Below are positions 8,016 to 16,570 of a stretch of 64,000 bases of DNA, one piece after another. The translations under genes were made by a program, and so were the position numbers. Position 1 is the stretch's first letter, and the number at the start of each line of letters is the position of its first letter. The notes under the pieces are model-generated. The model had not been told where the DNA came from. It worked only from the letters and a program-made list of their open reading frames with translations, and did not search any database. Location of the stretch: positions 62,001 through 126,000 of the forward strand of contig CANROC010000005.1 in assembly GCA_947632175.1 (NCBI GenBank), given 5' to 3'. The stretch is from an uncultured Oscillospiraceae bacterium (GTDB taxonomy: Bacteria; Bacillota; Clostridia; Oscillospirales; Oscillospiraceae).

Positions 8016-9170
8016 TTAAAAATCGTATTTCCGGCACACCGGCTCGTGGGCCTCGTCGGAGGCCGCGTCGTACCAGATGAGGTTGTGGCCCGTCTCGGCG
8101 TCGAAGAGCTGGACGGCGCCGGGGGCGGCGTCGAAGCGCAGCAGCTCCCCGGGGATGGGGTTGACGTGGATGTCCGCCATGGGGGCCACCAGGAACATGC
8201 TCCTGTCCCCGTAGCGCACGTGGATGTTCACCTCGCTGCCCAGCATCTCGGTGAGCTCCACCCGGGCCTCCAGAGAGCCCTGGCCGATGACCACCTCCTG
8301 GGGCCGGACGCCGACGGTGACGGCGCAGGGCTTCTGGCCGTTCGCCGCCAGGGCCTTGCGCTGGAAGTCGCTGAGCTGGAAACGCGCCGCGCCCAGGTAG
8401 ACGTTGTACTCGCCGTTTTCCAGCTCCAGCCGGCCGCCCTCAAAGAGGTTCATGGCGGGCAGGCCGATGAACCCGGCCACGAAAGTGTTGACGGGCCGCT
8501 GGTAGACCTCCGTGGGAGTGCCGATCTGCTGGACATGGCCCTTTTGCATGACCACCAGCCGGTCGCCCAAGGTCATGGCGTCGGTCTGGTCGTGGGTAAC
8601 GTAGATGAACGTGGCATCCATGGCCTGACGCAGGCGGACGATCTCGCCGCGCATCTGGCTCTTGAACTGCTGGTCCACGTTGGAGAGGGGCTCGTCCATC
8701 AAAAAGACCTTGGGGTCCCGGACCATGGCCCGCCCGATGGCCACCCGCTGGCGCTGGCCGCCGGACAGGTGCTTGGGCTTGCGCTTGAGGACGTCGGAGA
8801 GCTCCAGCTTGTCCGCCACCTCCCGGACCTTCATGTCGATGGCCTTCTTGTCCATCTTCTGGAGCTTCAGGGGGAAGGCCATGTTCTCGTAGACGGTCAT
8901 GTGGCCGTACAGGGCATAGTTCTGGAACACCATGGCGATGTCCCGCTCCTTGGGCTTCATGGCGTTGCAGATGACCCCGTCGATGTAAAGCTCGCCCTCC
9001 GTGATGTCCTCAAGGCCGGCCACCATGCGAAGCGTCGTGGATTTGCCGCACCCGGAGGGACCCACCAGGACCACGAACTCCCGGTCGGCGATGGTCAAAT
9101 TCAGATCCTCCACCGCCGTGATCACGCCGTCGTATACCTTCTTAAGGCCCTTGAATACTACCTCGGCCAT
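8016..9170 (-). CDS. Sugar ABC transporter ATP-binding protein (MsmX/UgpC type)
   Basis: A 384-residue ATPase. It has Walker A GPSGCGKST, the signature LSGGQRQR, Walker B VFLMDEPLSNVD and the switch histidine in THDQTDAMT, then a C-terminal TOBE-like regulatory domain (about 240-384). Proteins of this type energise carbohydrate importers and are often shared among them, so the lack of permease genes nearby is not odd. The ATG at 9170 follows AAAGGAG; a clear promoter lies at 9217-9245. It precedes galK on the same strand. Confidence 0.92.
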   Translation of the reverse strand: MAEVVFKGLKKVYDGVITAVEDLNLTIADREFVVLVGPSGCGKSTTLRMVAGLEDITEGELYIDGVICNAMKPKERDIAMVFQNYALYGHMTVYENMAFPLKLQKMDKKAIDMKVREVADKLELSDVLKRKPKHLSGGQRQRVAIGRAMVRDPKVFLMDEPLSNVDQQFKSQMRGEIVRLRQAMDATFIYVTHDQTDAMTLGDRLVVMQKGHVQQIGTPTEVYQRPVNTFVAGFIGLPAMNLFEGGRLELENGEYNVYLGAARFQLSDFQRKALAANGQKPCAVTVGVRPQEVVIGQGSLEARVELTEMLGSEVNIHVRYGDRSMFLVAPMADIHVNPIPGELLRFDAAPGAVQLFDAETGHNLIWYDAASDEAHEPVCRKYDF

Positions 9171-9216
9171 ATTCCCGCTCCTTTCGCGCCCTGGGCGCCT
9201 GAAATGATAATATCTT

Positions 9217-9245
9217 ATTATAGCAAAGTTATACAGTTTTCTCAA
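9217..9245 (-). promoter_or_regulatory. Sigma-A promoter of the ABC ATPase gene
   Basis: On the minus strand TTGAGA, 17 bp and TATAAT lie about 47 bp before the start codon. It could also serve galK downstream. Confidence 0.7.
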
Positions 9246-9351
9246 GCCCTTTCAGGGGATTTTTGTGTAAATCACGCCGCGCCCCTTGCAATGCCCCCGG
9301 CGATTTGGTAAAATACCCATACATTTTGTTGGCAAAAAAGGAGGGGTGCCC

Positions 9352-10782
9352 ATGAACGGGCTTCTGTGCGGCGTCTCCTGCCGGCCTGAGGAGACGCGGG
9401 CCGGGCGGGACACGGCGCTGATGGCGAAAGCCGGATTCAACACCGTCAACGCCGTCCTGTCGCCGGCGACGACCCCCGCCGCTTTAGGCCGGCTCCTTGA
9501 AAAGGCCCGGGAGCAGGGCCTTCGCGCCCTGGTCACCCTGCCGGAGGGGGACTGCCCCAAAAAGCTCCTGCAAACCGCCGTGAGCTCCGACGCCGTTATC
9601 GGCTTTCGCCTTACCCAAGATGCCCAGCGGGAGGCCCTGACGCCCCTCCTGGGCCCCGACCGCTTCGCCCTGCGCCTCCCGGACGTCGGGACACTGGACG
9701 GGCCGGACATGGCCCTCCACGCCGCGCGGGCGCGGGCGCGCGGGAAATATGTGGCCTTCGGCGTGCCCGTCTGCGGGCCGCGCGGGGAGCTTCCGAGTCC
9801 CGGAAGATTGACCCTCGCCGCCCTCACCCACATCGCCGACGGGGCAAAGGGCGTGATCTTTGAGCGCTTTCACAGCGAGACCGGCGGCGCTTACGCCCCC
9901 GGCCCTCTGGGCTGGGACGGCAGGCCCGGCGAGATTTTTGAGGAGTGCCAAAAAGCCGCCGGGGAGCTTTCGCGCCTTACCGACCGCCTCTCCGGCCTTC
10001 GCAAGCGCGTGCGCGCGGCGCTCCTCCTCTCCCGCCCCTCCCGGACGCTGTGGGACGCGCTTTACGGAGAGGGCATCTATGAGCGGCGCCTCCGGGCGCT
10101 GGCGGGGAGCCTCTACCGGCTCAACGTGGAGTACGACTTTCTGTGGGACGACGACGCGGCCCTGGAAAATTTCAATCTCATCGCCGCCCCGGCGCTGTGC
10201 GCCGTCTCCGACGGGTTTCTGGAGGCGCTTTGCGCCTTTGTGGAGCGGGGCGGCGGCCTCCTCACCGGCGGGCGGACGGGCTTCGCCGACGAAAAGCTGA
10301 CCCCCCGGACAAAAACAAAAGCGCTTGCAAAGCTCCTGGGCTTCACGTCCCCGGGGACCGTGGAGGCGCAAGACGCGCCTTTGCGCTCCCGGACCGTGAC
10401 TCTGCCTGAGGGCGCGGCCCTCACGGGGACCATGGAGCTCCTGCGCCCCGCCGGGGCCGCCGTCCTCGTCGCCGCCGCCCACCCGGAGCGCGGGGACCTG
10501 CCGGCGGTGACGGTGAACGCTTATGGCCGGGGCAGGTGCGCGTATCTGGCCGCCCCTCTGCCGCCGGAGGCCCTGGACCAGGTTATAGACGCCCTCCTGC
10601 GCGCCCTCCGGATCCCCCTCCCCGGCATCCGCGCCCCCCTCATTCTCCGCCGCGCCAGCACCGGAGAGGGCCGCGACCTCATCTTCTTCCTCAACCACTC
10701 CCCCCGCCCCCACCCCCTCCCTTTCGGCGGCGACCTCCCGCCGTGGGGAGTGCAGGTAAGGGAGAACGGGAGAATCTTATAG
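9352..10782 (+). CDS. GH42-like beta-galactosidase relative, possibly non-catalytic
   Basis: A 476-residue protein. Residues about 165-225 (GVIFERFHSETGGAYAPGPL) resemble the end of the GH42 barrel. Residues about 225-420 resemble the GH42 trimerisation domain, with LIAAPALCAVSDGFLEALCA followed by FVERGGGLLTGGRTGF. GH42 enzymes run to about 650-690 residues; this one is short, its N-terminal barrel is reduced, and I cannot find the usual Asn-Glu acid/base pair. The ATG at 9352 follows AAAAGGAGGGG. It is divergent from the ABC ATPase gene, consistent with galactoside metabolism, but enzymatic activity is doubtful. Confidence 0.6.
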   Translation: MNGLLCGVSCRPEETRAGRDTALMAKAGFNTVNAVLSPATTPAALGRLLEKAREQGLRALVTLPEGDCPKKLLQTAVSSDAVIGFRLTQDAQREALTPLLGPDRFALRLPDVGTLDGPDMALHAARARARGKYVAFGVPVCGPRGELPSPGRLTLAALTHIADGAKGVIFERFHSETGGAYAPGPLGWDGRPGEIFEECQKAAGELSRLTDRLSGLRKRVRAALLLSRPSRTLWDALYGEGIYERRLRALAGSLYRLNVEYDFLWDDDAALENFNLIAAPALCAVSDGFLEALCAFVERGGGLLTGGRTGFADEKLTPRTKTKALAKLLGFTSPGTVEAQDAPLRSRTVTLPEGAALTGTMELLRPAGAAVLVAAAHPERGDLPAVTVNAYGRGRCAYLAAPLPPEALDQVIDALLRALRIPLPGIRAPLILRRASTGEGRDLIFFLNHSPRPHPLPFGGDLPPWGVQVRENGRIL

Positions 10783-10784
10783 AG

Positions 10785-11700
10785 CCACCGGGCGGGTTTT
10801 AGAACCCGCCCCCACCAATAAGGTTGCGCCGCGCAGCGCCGCAGCCTTATTTCCCCCGCCCCCTTTTTCGGAAAATGGCGGGGGTATTCGAGCCCGTGGG
10901 GCGTAATGGACGCTTCCGGTAAACGAAACTTACTACGTGCGGGCCGCCACTCCTGGCGGCCCGCGTTGCAGGGCTCGGATTGCCCCCGATAAACGCCGTA
11001 GGGGTCGCCGTCCTCGGCGACCCGCGTTTCGACAACCACCGATGTCGGTTGAATGGGATAACCTCCCACATCCCCCGTAGGGGCGGACCCATGTGTCCGC
11101 CCGTGCCACGCTGCGTGACGGGGACGGGTCCGATAAAACGAAAATTGGTGGTTATCGGAGGGGCGGGTCGCCGAGGACGGCGACCCCTACGGCGGATAAC
11201 GCAAACCGGCAAAATAGACGCCCCCACCCTGCCCATCGCTTCGCTCGGGCACCCCTCCCGGAGGGAGGGGCAAAAAGGTGCGTTGACGGAACTGGTTCGA
11301 AAAAACGCAACCGCCCCCGTCTCGGTGCCCCCTCCTCGTAGGAGGGGGGCAGGGGGGAAGCGAGCGTTGGATAACAGAACGTTTCCGGCAAAACGAATCC
11401 GCCCCAAATACCGCCGTAGGGGCCGCCACTCCTGGCGGCCCGCGTTGCAGGGCTCGGATTGCCCCCGATAAACGCCGTAGGGGTCGCCGTCTCGGCGACC
11501 CGCGTTTCGATGACCACCAATATCTGTTGAATGGGATATCTTTCCCTATCCCCCGTAGGGGCGGACCCATGTGTCCGCCCGTGCCCACGTTGCGGGACGG
11601 GAACGGTTCCGACAAGACGCCCCCACCCTGCCCGAGCGAAGCGACGGGGGCGGGCGGGAAATATAAAGAATGCGGCGAAGCCGCAACCTTTTTCCCGCCT
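10785..11700. repeat. REP-like palindrome mosaic, block 3
   Basis: About 900 bp with no gene. Units GTAGGGGTCGCCGTCCTCGG, GTAGGGGCGGACCCATGTGT, GCCGCCACTCCTGGCGGC and CCCCCTCCTCGTAGGAGGGG recur, with CTCCCGGAGGGAGGGGCAAA and a C-rich CGCCCCCACCCTGCCC module. One long internal unit is repeated nearly exactly at 10937-11075 and 11412-11560. Frames reading through it are products of repeat composition. Confidence 0.85.
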
Positions 11701-11704
11701 CTGT

Positions 11705-11791
11705 CGAGCCATTTTTTCCGGCGGCATGTACGTCGGAAAAAATTCGCACGTTTCCCCTTGGCTTGAAAGGGCAAAGCCCTTTCAAGCCAGT
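11705..11791 (+). repeat. Structured repeat element A, copy 2 (short form, no promoter)
   Basis: The fixed hairpin TTTTTTCCGGCG-GCATGTA-CGTCGGAAAAAA (11712-11742) is followed by TTCGCACGTTTCCCCTTG. A terminal hairpin, GGCTTGAAAGGGC-AAA-GCCCTTTCAAGCC, comes next. The stop codon of the convergent MATE gene lies inside that hairpin. The covarying and long variable hairpins are absent. On the MATE strand the element forms the 3' UTR. Confidence 0.75.
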
Positions 11792-13161
11792 CGAATCATC
11801 CATTTCCTCCCCCGGATCATCACAAACCCAATCACGCACTTGACCGCCTCGGTGGCCTGGCAGATGAAGAAGAGGGGGACCACCGGGATGGAGGTGTAGT
11901 TGGCCAGGACGTAGGCCAGGGGGACGCAGACGCACCAGACGAAGACGGAGTCGAAGACAAAGGTGATGACGGTCTTGCCGCCGGAGCGCATGGCGAAGTA
12001 ACAGCAGTTGGTGAAGGCGCAGAAGGGCATCATCAGCGCCGCCACGCGGATGAAGCTGGCCGCCAGGGCCCGGACCTCGTCCGTCGTCTCGTAGAGCAGC
12101 GGGAAGACGCCGGAGACGGCGGCCAAAATGGCGGCGGTGAGGACGTTCAGGGCCACGGAGAAGAAGGTGAGCTTCACAAGGTCGTCCATGACCCGGTCCT
12201 GGTCCTCCCCCTGGCCCAGCTTCTGGCCGATGAGGATGCCCACGGCGTTGCCGGTGGCCATGAAAGCCACGCTCATGGCGTTCCAGACGGTGGACTCGAT
12301 GTTGATGGCCGGGACCACATTGAGGCCCTTGGCGGAGTAGCACTGGTTGAGCACCGCCATGCCGGCGGCCCACAGCGTCTCGTTGATGAGGAGCGGCATA
12401 CCCTTGCGGAAAATCTGTCCCGCCAGGGCGCGGGGGACGCGCATCGTGCGGTAAAGCCCCCGGGCGAAGGGCATTTTCCCCTTGTGGGTATGGGTCCAGG
12501 CGGCGGCGAGCGCAAGCTCCACATACCGGGAGATCACCGTCGCCACGGCCGCGCCCCGGACGCCCATGGCCGGCGCGCCGAAGTGCCCGAAGATGAGGAC
12601 GTAGTTGAAAAAGAGGTTCACCGCCACGGCGATGATCCCGGCGGCCATGGGGACCACCGTCTCGCCCTTCTCCCTCAGCGTGGAGCAGTAGACGTTGGCC
12701 ACGGCGAAAGGCGGGAGGCCCCAGAGCATGACCTTTAAGTACTCCATGCCGTACCGGAGGTAGAGGTCCGCCTCCTCCGGGCTTCCCTCGCCCCGGAGCC
12801 AGAGACTTATGAGCTCCTCCCCGAAGGCCAGGAGCGCCGCGATGCCCACGGCGGTGATGGCCAGGACGCTCAACAGCTTAAAGCGGAAGGTGCCCCGGAC
12901 GCCCTCCTCGTCGCCGCTCCCGGCGTACTGGGCGGTGAAGATCCCCGCCCCGGAGACGGCGCCGAAGATGCACAGGTTGAGCACGAAGAGCACCTGATTG
13001 ACGATAGCCACGCCGCTCATAGGCGCGGTCCCCACCCGGCCCACCATCAGGTTGTCGAGCAGGGAGACGAAGTTGGTGATGAAGTTTTGGATCATGATGG
13101 GCAATGTCACGCCCAACGCCACGCGATAAAATTTCTTGTCTCCAATCAACCGGGAACGCAT
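11782..13161 (-). CDS. MATE family multidrug/cation antiporter
   Basis: A 459-residue membrane protein with about twelve hydrophobic segments in two homologous halves, the MATE plan. The N-terminal half has LPIMIQNFITNFVSLLDNLM followed by VGRVGTAPMSGVA, typical of bacterial NorM/DinF-like members. It would export drugs or metabolites using Na+ or H+; the substrate is unknown. The ATG at 13161 is followed upstream by an element A copy, and its 3' end is another copy, so it lies between two such elements. Confidence 0.9.
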   Translation of the reverse strand: MRSRLIGDKKFYRVALGVTLPIMIQNFITNFVSLLDNLMVGRVGTAPMSGVAIVNQVLFVLNLCIFGAVSGAGIFTAQYAGSGDEEGVRGTFRFKLLSVLAITAVGIAALLAFGEELISLWLRGEGSPEEADLYLRYGMEYLKVMLWGLPPFAVANVYCSTLREKGETVVPMAAGIIAVAVNLFFNYVLIFGHFGAPAMGVRGAAVATVISRYVELALAAAWTHTHKGKMPFARGLYRTMRVPRALAGQIFRKGMPLLINETLWAAGMAVLNQCYSAKGLNVVPAINIESTVWNAMSVAFMATGNAVGILIGQKLGQGEDQDRVMDDLVKLTFFSVALNVLTAAILAAVSGVFPLLYETTDEVRALAASFIRVAALMMPFCAFTNCCYFAMRSGGKTVITFVFDSVFVWCVCVPLAYVLANYTSIPVVPLFFICQATEAVKCVIGFVMIRGRKWMIRLA

Positions 13162-13194
13162 AGGAACACTCCGTTCAATTTTTCAAAAAAACTC

Positions 13195-13380
13195 AAATTG
13201 AGCATTTTTTCCGGCGGCATGTACGTCGGAAAAAATACCTTTTGTCACGCAAGTGTGCCCCAACGGGGCGCGCGCAGCGTGACGGCAGGGAAATTCCGCG
13301 TGAATTCCGCAGAATTCACGCGGAATTTCCCGCACGTTTCCCCTTGTCGGAAAAGGCCGCAGGCCTTTTTCGACATTACC
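13195..13380 (+). repeat. Structured repeat element A, copy 3 (full body, no promoter)
   Basis: The order is: fixed hairpin around 13204-13234; covarying hairpin with outer arms GTCACGC (13244-13250) and GCGTGAC (13277-13283); long perfect hairpin 13288-13331 (19-bp stem, loop CCGCAG); CGCACGTTTCCCCTTG; and terminal hairpin GTCGGAAAAGGCC...GGCCTTTTTCGAC. The convergent lipoprotein stop codon lies at the end of the terminal hairpin. Confidence 0.85.
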
Positions 13381-14410
13381 TATAAAATCCGTCGTCCGGG
13401 ATATACCCGCCGATGAGCTGGGGTTCCAGGCGGTAGAGCGCCGAGAAGTAGCCGGACAGCGCCTCACGGACGGTGTCGATGCCCTCCAGCCACGTGAAAG
13501 TGAGGCACTCCAGGGACGCCCAGGCCTCCTCCTGATTGGCCGCCAGCCCCAGGGCCACGGCCTTGTCGAGACTGTCGGAGACGGTCTCCTGGGACGCCTT
13601 CAGGTCGGCCTTCAGCGCCTCCAGGTCCGCGTCCGCCAGGTCCGCGCTGACCACGAGGCACGCGGCGGGCAGAAAGTCGCTGCCGGTGATCTCCGTCCAC
13701 TCCTCGTTCAGGTCCAGCGCCTTGTGAGTGTCCGGGTCCCGGACCAGGGTGACGCCGGCCAGCTTGGCCGGCATGAGCGCCAGGTCCTGCTCGGCGAGCT
13801 TGGAGGCCGGGACGCTCTCTAGCTTCAGCGTGTCGCCCACGATGAAGTCATAGCGCTCGGCGATGTAGGTGAAAAGCTGGGCGGAGACGGCCGCGTCCCC
13901 GGAGGTCCATACGGTCTTGCCCGCCAGGTCCCAGATGTTGTGGACGGTATTGCCCCGCTCCACGATCCCCCAGCCGCCGGCGGCGGTGACGGCAACGATG
14001 CGCACCTTCCCGTCCGTCTCGGCATAGATCCGGGCGGCGGCGTCCACGGGGACGACGGCGGCGTCCAGCGCGCCGGAGGCCAGGTCCCCGCCGGGGTCGG
14101 TGACGCGCGTCACCAGGGTATAGGCCCCGCCGTAAAGGCCGGCGGCCCCCAGGGCGGCGGCGTCGTCCATAAGGCCCAGCCGCAGGGCGTCCGGGTCCGT
14201 GACAGGCGGCGTCGTGGGCCCGGCGGTCCCGTCAGGGTCCGTGGGCCTTGTGGCTTCGGTCCCCGAACCGCCGGGGTCCGTGGCGGGGGCGGAGGAGCCG
14301 GAGGGCTCGCCGCTCTGGCCGGGCTCGGTGGTCCCGCTTCCCCCACGGTCACAGCCGGCGAGGGCCGGTATCAGAATAAGCGCCAACAGCAGCGCCAGAC
14401 TTCTCTTCAT
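13376..14410 (-). CDS. Substrate-binding lipoprotein, NitT/TauT (NMT1-like) type
   Basis: A 344-residue lipoprotein: basic MKRS, a hydrophobic stretch and lipobox LAGC, then a Gly/Ser/Pro/Thr-rich linker of about 50 residues. The rest resembles periplasmic-binding-like proteins of the NitT/TauT/NMT1 group, with a two-domain alpha/beta pattern and ALDAAVVPVDAAARIYAETDG, NIWDLAGKTVW and LVVSADLADADLEALKADL. No permease or ATPase is adjacent, so the ligand is unknown. The ATG at 14410 follows GGGAGGG. Its 3' end abuts element A copy 3. Confidence 0.75.
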   Translation of the reverse strand: MKRSLALLLALILIPALAGCDRGGSGTTEPGQSGEPSGSSAPATDPGGSGTEATRPTDPDGTAGPTTPPVTDPDALRLGLMDDAAALGAAGLYGGAYTLVTRVTDPGGDLASGALDAAVVPVDAAARIYAETDGKVRIVAVTAAGGWGIVERGNTVHNIWDLAGKTVWTSGDAAVSAQLFTYIAERYDFIVGDTLKLESVPASKLAEQDLALMPAKLAGVTLVRDPDTHKALDLNEEWTEITGSDFLPAACLVVSADLADADLEALKADLKASQETVSDSLDKAVALGLAANQEEAWASLECLTFTWLEGIDTVREALSGYFSALYRLEPQLIGGYIPDDGFYR

Positions 14411-14489
14411 AAAAGACCCTCCCCGGTCAAAGCTTTCTACCCCTGAGTTTAATGACAAAACCCCGATTTGTCAAGCCCCCGGACGCCGA

Positions 14490-14600
14490 AACCGCTCGGT
14501 CATCCAACGCTCGCTTCCCCCCTGCCCCCCTCCTACGAGGAGGGGGCTTAAAAGGCTGCGGCTGCGCCGCAATCTCAAATTTATTGCTCCCCCGGGATTT
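14490..14600. repeat. REP-like palindrome unit, block 4
   Basis: A single GTCATCCAACGCTCGCTTCC-type unit with the CCCCTCCTACGAGGAGGGGG hairpin, followed by a GCGGCTGCGCCGC hairpin. It lies between the lipoprotein gene and the rimP promoter. Confidence 0.8.
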
Positions 14601-14625
14601 TGGGATTTTTCATACGAAAAAAGTA

Positions 14626-14654
14626 TTGCAATCGGCGGCAAAGTGTGATATACT
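14626..14654 (+). promoter_or_regulatory. Sigma-A promoter of the rimP-nusA-infB operon
   Basis: TTGCAA, 17 bp and TATACT, about 105 bp before rimP. It is the only good promoter seen before rimP, nusA, ylxR, ylxQ and infB. Confidence 0.7.
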
Positions 14655-14683
14655 ACATAAGCTAGGATAGGATAGGTTGACTT

Positions 14684-14710
14684 GAGTGGGCGCGTTTCCC
14701 ACTCTTTTTT
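14684..14710 (+). terminator. Leader attenuator hairpin of the rimP-nusA operon
   Basis: GAGTGGG-CGCGTTT-CCCACTC is followed by six T, between the promoter and rimP. An intrinsic terminator in this place suggests attenuation. NusA autoregulation of its own operon is known in bacteria; its use of this hairpin is inference. Confidence 0.7.
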
Positions 14711-14759
14711 CTGCACTCATTGGCCCAAGCAATTTTTTAACGAGAGGGGCGCGGCTTGC

Positions 14760-15215
14760 GTGAACAAGGTCGAGGAGACCGTGGCCGCCATGGCAAAGCC
14801 GGTGGCGGAGGCCCAGGGCTGTGAGCTCTGGGACGTGGAGTACGTCCGGGAGGCCGGACAGTGGTTTTTGCGCGTCTACATCGACAAGGAGGGCGGCGTC
14901 TCCATCGACGACTGCGAGGCCGTCTCCCGCGCCCTGGACCCCCTGCTCGATGAGGCGGACCCCATCGAGACGAGCTACAACTTTGAAGTCTCCTCCGCCG
15001 GCCTCCAGCGGGAGCTGAAGCGCCCCTCGGATTTTCAGCGCTTTATGGGCTCCTTCGTGGCCGTGAAGCTCTACAAGGCCGAGGACGGGTCCAAGGAGTT
15101 CACCGGATACCTTAGGGGCTATGAGGACGGGGCCGTCACCGTGGAGACGAAGGACGGCGCGCAGCGGACATTTGAAAAGGACCGGGTGGCCAGCGTCCAC
15201 CTGCGGCTTGAATAA
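14760..15215 (+). CDS. rimP: Ribosome maturation factor RimP
   Basis: A 151-residue RimP protein for 30S assembly. Visible family segments are WDVEYVREAGQWFLRVYIDK and EGGVSIDDCEAVSRALDPLL, then YNFEVSSAGLQRELK (the SSPGxxRxL-like motif with Ala for Pro) and a C-terminal SH3-like part. The start is taken as GTG at 14760 after GAGAGGGG; an upstream in-frame start would fall in the attenuator. It is first in the conserved rimP-nusA-ylxR-ylxQ-infB order. Confidence 0.9.
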   Translation: MNKVEETVAAMAKPVAEAQGCELWDVEYVREAGQWFLRVYIDKEGGVSIDDCEAVSRALDPLLDEADPIETSYNFEVSSAGLQRELKRPSDFQRFMGSFVAVKLYKAEDGSKEFTGYLRGYEDGAVTVETKDGAQRTFEKDRVASVHLRLE

Positions 15216-15236
15216 GAGGATCAGAAAGGAATCATT

Positions 15237-16295
15237 ATGAACGCGGAATTTTTTGAGGCCATAGCCGACATCGAAAAGGAAAAGGGCATCCCCCGGGAAT
15301 ACATGCTCGACCGCATCCGTCAGGCGCTCCTGGCGGCCCTCCGGAAGGACAATCCCGACGCGGAGGAGAACGTGGTGGTGGACATCGACGAGGAGAAAAA
15401 GAAGATCGAGATGTACATCCAGAAAGCCGTGGTGGAGACGGTGGAGAACCCCGCCCTGGAGCTCCTGCCCGAGGAGGCCCGCCGCTACAACAAGCGGGCT
15501 GAGGTGGGCGACACGGTGAACGTCCCGGTGGACACCAAGAAGTTCGGCCGCATCGCCGCCCAGGCCGCCAAGCAGGTGATCATCCAGGGCATCCGGGAGG
15601 CCGAGCGCAGCATGGTCTACGAGCAGTTTACCTCCAAGGAGCACGAGATGTTCACCGCCACGGTGACCCGCATCGACCCGGTGCGCGGGTCCGTCAGCGT
15701 CCATCTGAGCTCCGGCAGTGAGAATACCGACGGCCTTCTCCCCGCCGGCGAACAGATCCCCGGCGAGCGCTTCACCGAGGGACAGCTTTTGAAGGTCTAC
15801 GTGGTGGAGGTCCACAAGCTGGGCTCCGGCGCCCAGGTGCTGGTGAGCCGCACCCACCCCGGCCTTGTGAAGCGCCTTTTCGAAAACGAGGTCCCGGAGA
15901 TTTTCGACGGCACGGTGGAGATAAAATCCATCGCCCGGGAGGCCGGGAGCCGCACCAAAATGGCCGTCTGGTCCTCCGACCCCGCCGTGGAGCCCGTGGG
16001 CGCCTGCGTGGGACCCCGTGGCGGCCGCGTGGCGGCCGTGGTGGATGAGCTGCGCGGGGAGAAAATCGACATCATCCGGTTTTCCGAGGACCCCGCCGCC
16101 TACGTGGCCGCCGCCCTGGCCCCGGCGGACGTGGTCCGGGTGGAGTTCCCCGAGGAGGGCGGCAAGAGCTGCCGCGCCATCGTGCCGGACAACCAGCTCA
16201 GCTTGGCCATCGGCAAGGAGGGGCAGAACGTGCGCTTAGCCGCCCGCCTCACCGGCCTTAAGATCGACATCAAGCCTGAAAGTTTCGTAGGTTAA
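15237..16295 (+). CDS. nusA: Transcription termination/antitermination factor NusA
   Basis: A 352-residue NusA with an N-terminal RNA-polymerase-binding domain (about 1-125), an S1 domain (about 130-200) and two KH domains, the last ending at LAIGKEGQNVRLAARLTGLK. It lacks the C-terminal acidic repeats of proteobacterial NusA, as usual in Firmicutes. It binds elongating polymerase and modulates pausing and termination, and may act on its own leader hairpin. The ATG follows AGAAAGGA. Confidence 0.95.
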   Translation: MNAEFFEAIADIEKEKGIPREYMLDRIRQALLAALRKDNPDAEENVVVDIDEEKKKIEMYIQKAVVETVENPALELLPEEARRYNKRAEVGDTVNVPVDTKKFGRIAAQAAKQVIIQGIREAERSMVYEQFTSKEHEMFTATVTRIDPVRGSVSVHLSSGSENTDGLLPAGEQIPGERFTEGQLLKVYVVEVHKLGSGAQVLVSRTHPGLVKRLFENEVPEIFDGTVEIKSIAREAGSRTKMAVWSSDPAVEPVGACVGPRGGRVAAVVDELRGEKIDIIRFSEDPAAYVAAALAPADVVRVEFPEEGGKSCRAIVPDNQLSLAIGKEGQNVRLAARLTGLKIDIKPESFVG

Positions 16296-16297
16296 GT

Positions 16298-16570
16298 ATG
16301 GAACAGCCCAGAAAGATCCCCATGCGCCAGTGTGTGGGGTGCCGTACGCAAAAGCCCAAGCGGGAGCTGGTCCGCGTCGTCCGCTCGCCGGAGGGACAGC
16401 TTTCCGTGGACACCAGGGGCAAGAAGCCGGGACGCGGCGCTTACGTGTGCCGGGACCCGGAGTGCCTCAGGAAGGCCATTCGCTCCAAGGCCCTGTCGAG
16501 AGCCCTGGACACCCCCGTCCCGGAGGAGCTCTTCGACACCCTGCGGGCCCAGATGGAGGGAGCGGAATGA
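16298..16570 (+). CDS. ylxR: YlxR family RNA-binding protein (RnpM)
   Basis: A 90-residue YlxR protein. Characteristic parts are PMRQCVGCRTQKPKRELVRV and GRGAYVCRDPECL. The family is described as an RNA-binding modulator of RNase P in Gram-positive bacteria. It starts two bases after the nusA stop and overlaps ylxQ by ATGA, so the three genes are coupled. Confidence 0.9.
   Translation: MEQPRKIPMRQCVGCRTQKPKRELVRVVRSPEGQLSVDTRGKKPGRGAYVCRDPECLRKAIRSKALSRALDTPVPEELFDTLRAQMEGAE

Noticed and set aside
10785-11700. Possible CRISPR array
   Set aside because: Repeats are not evenly spaced, spacers are themselves repeated, and no cas gene is near.
10847-11774. Overlapping open frames in both directions within block 3, and similar ones at 24 kb, 45.5 kb and 54.5 kb
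   Set aside because: They translate the palindromic repeats; the same peptide words recur in every block and frame, with no ribosome binding sites.
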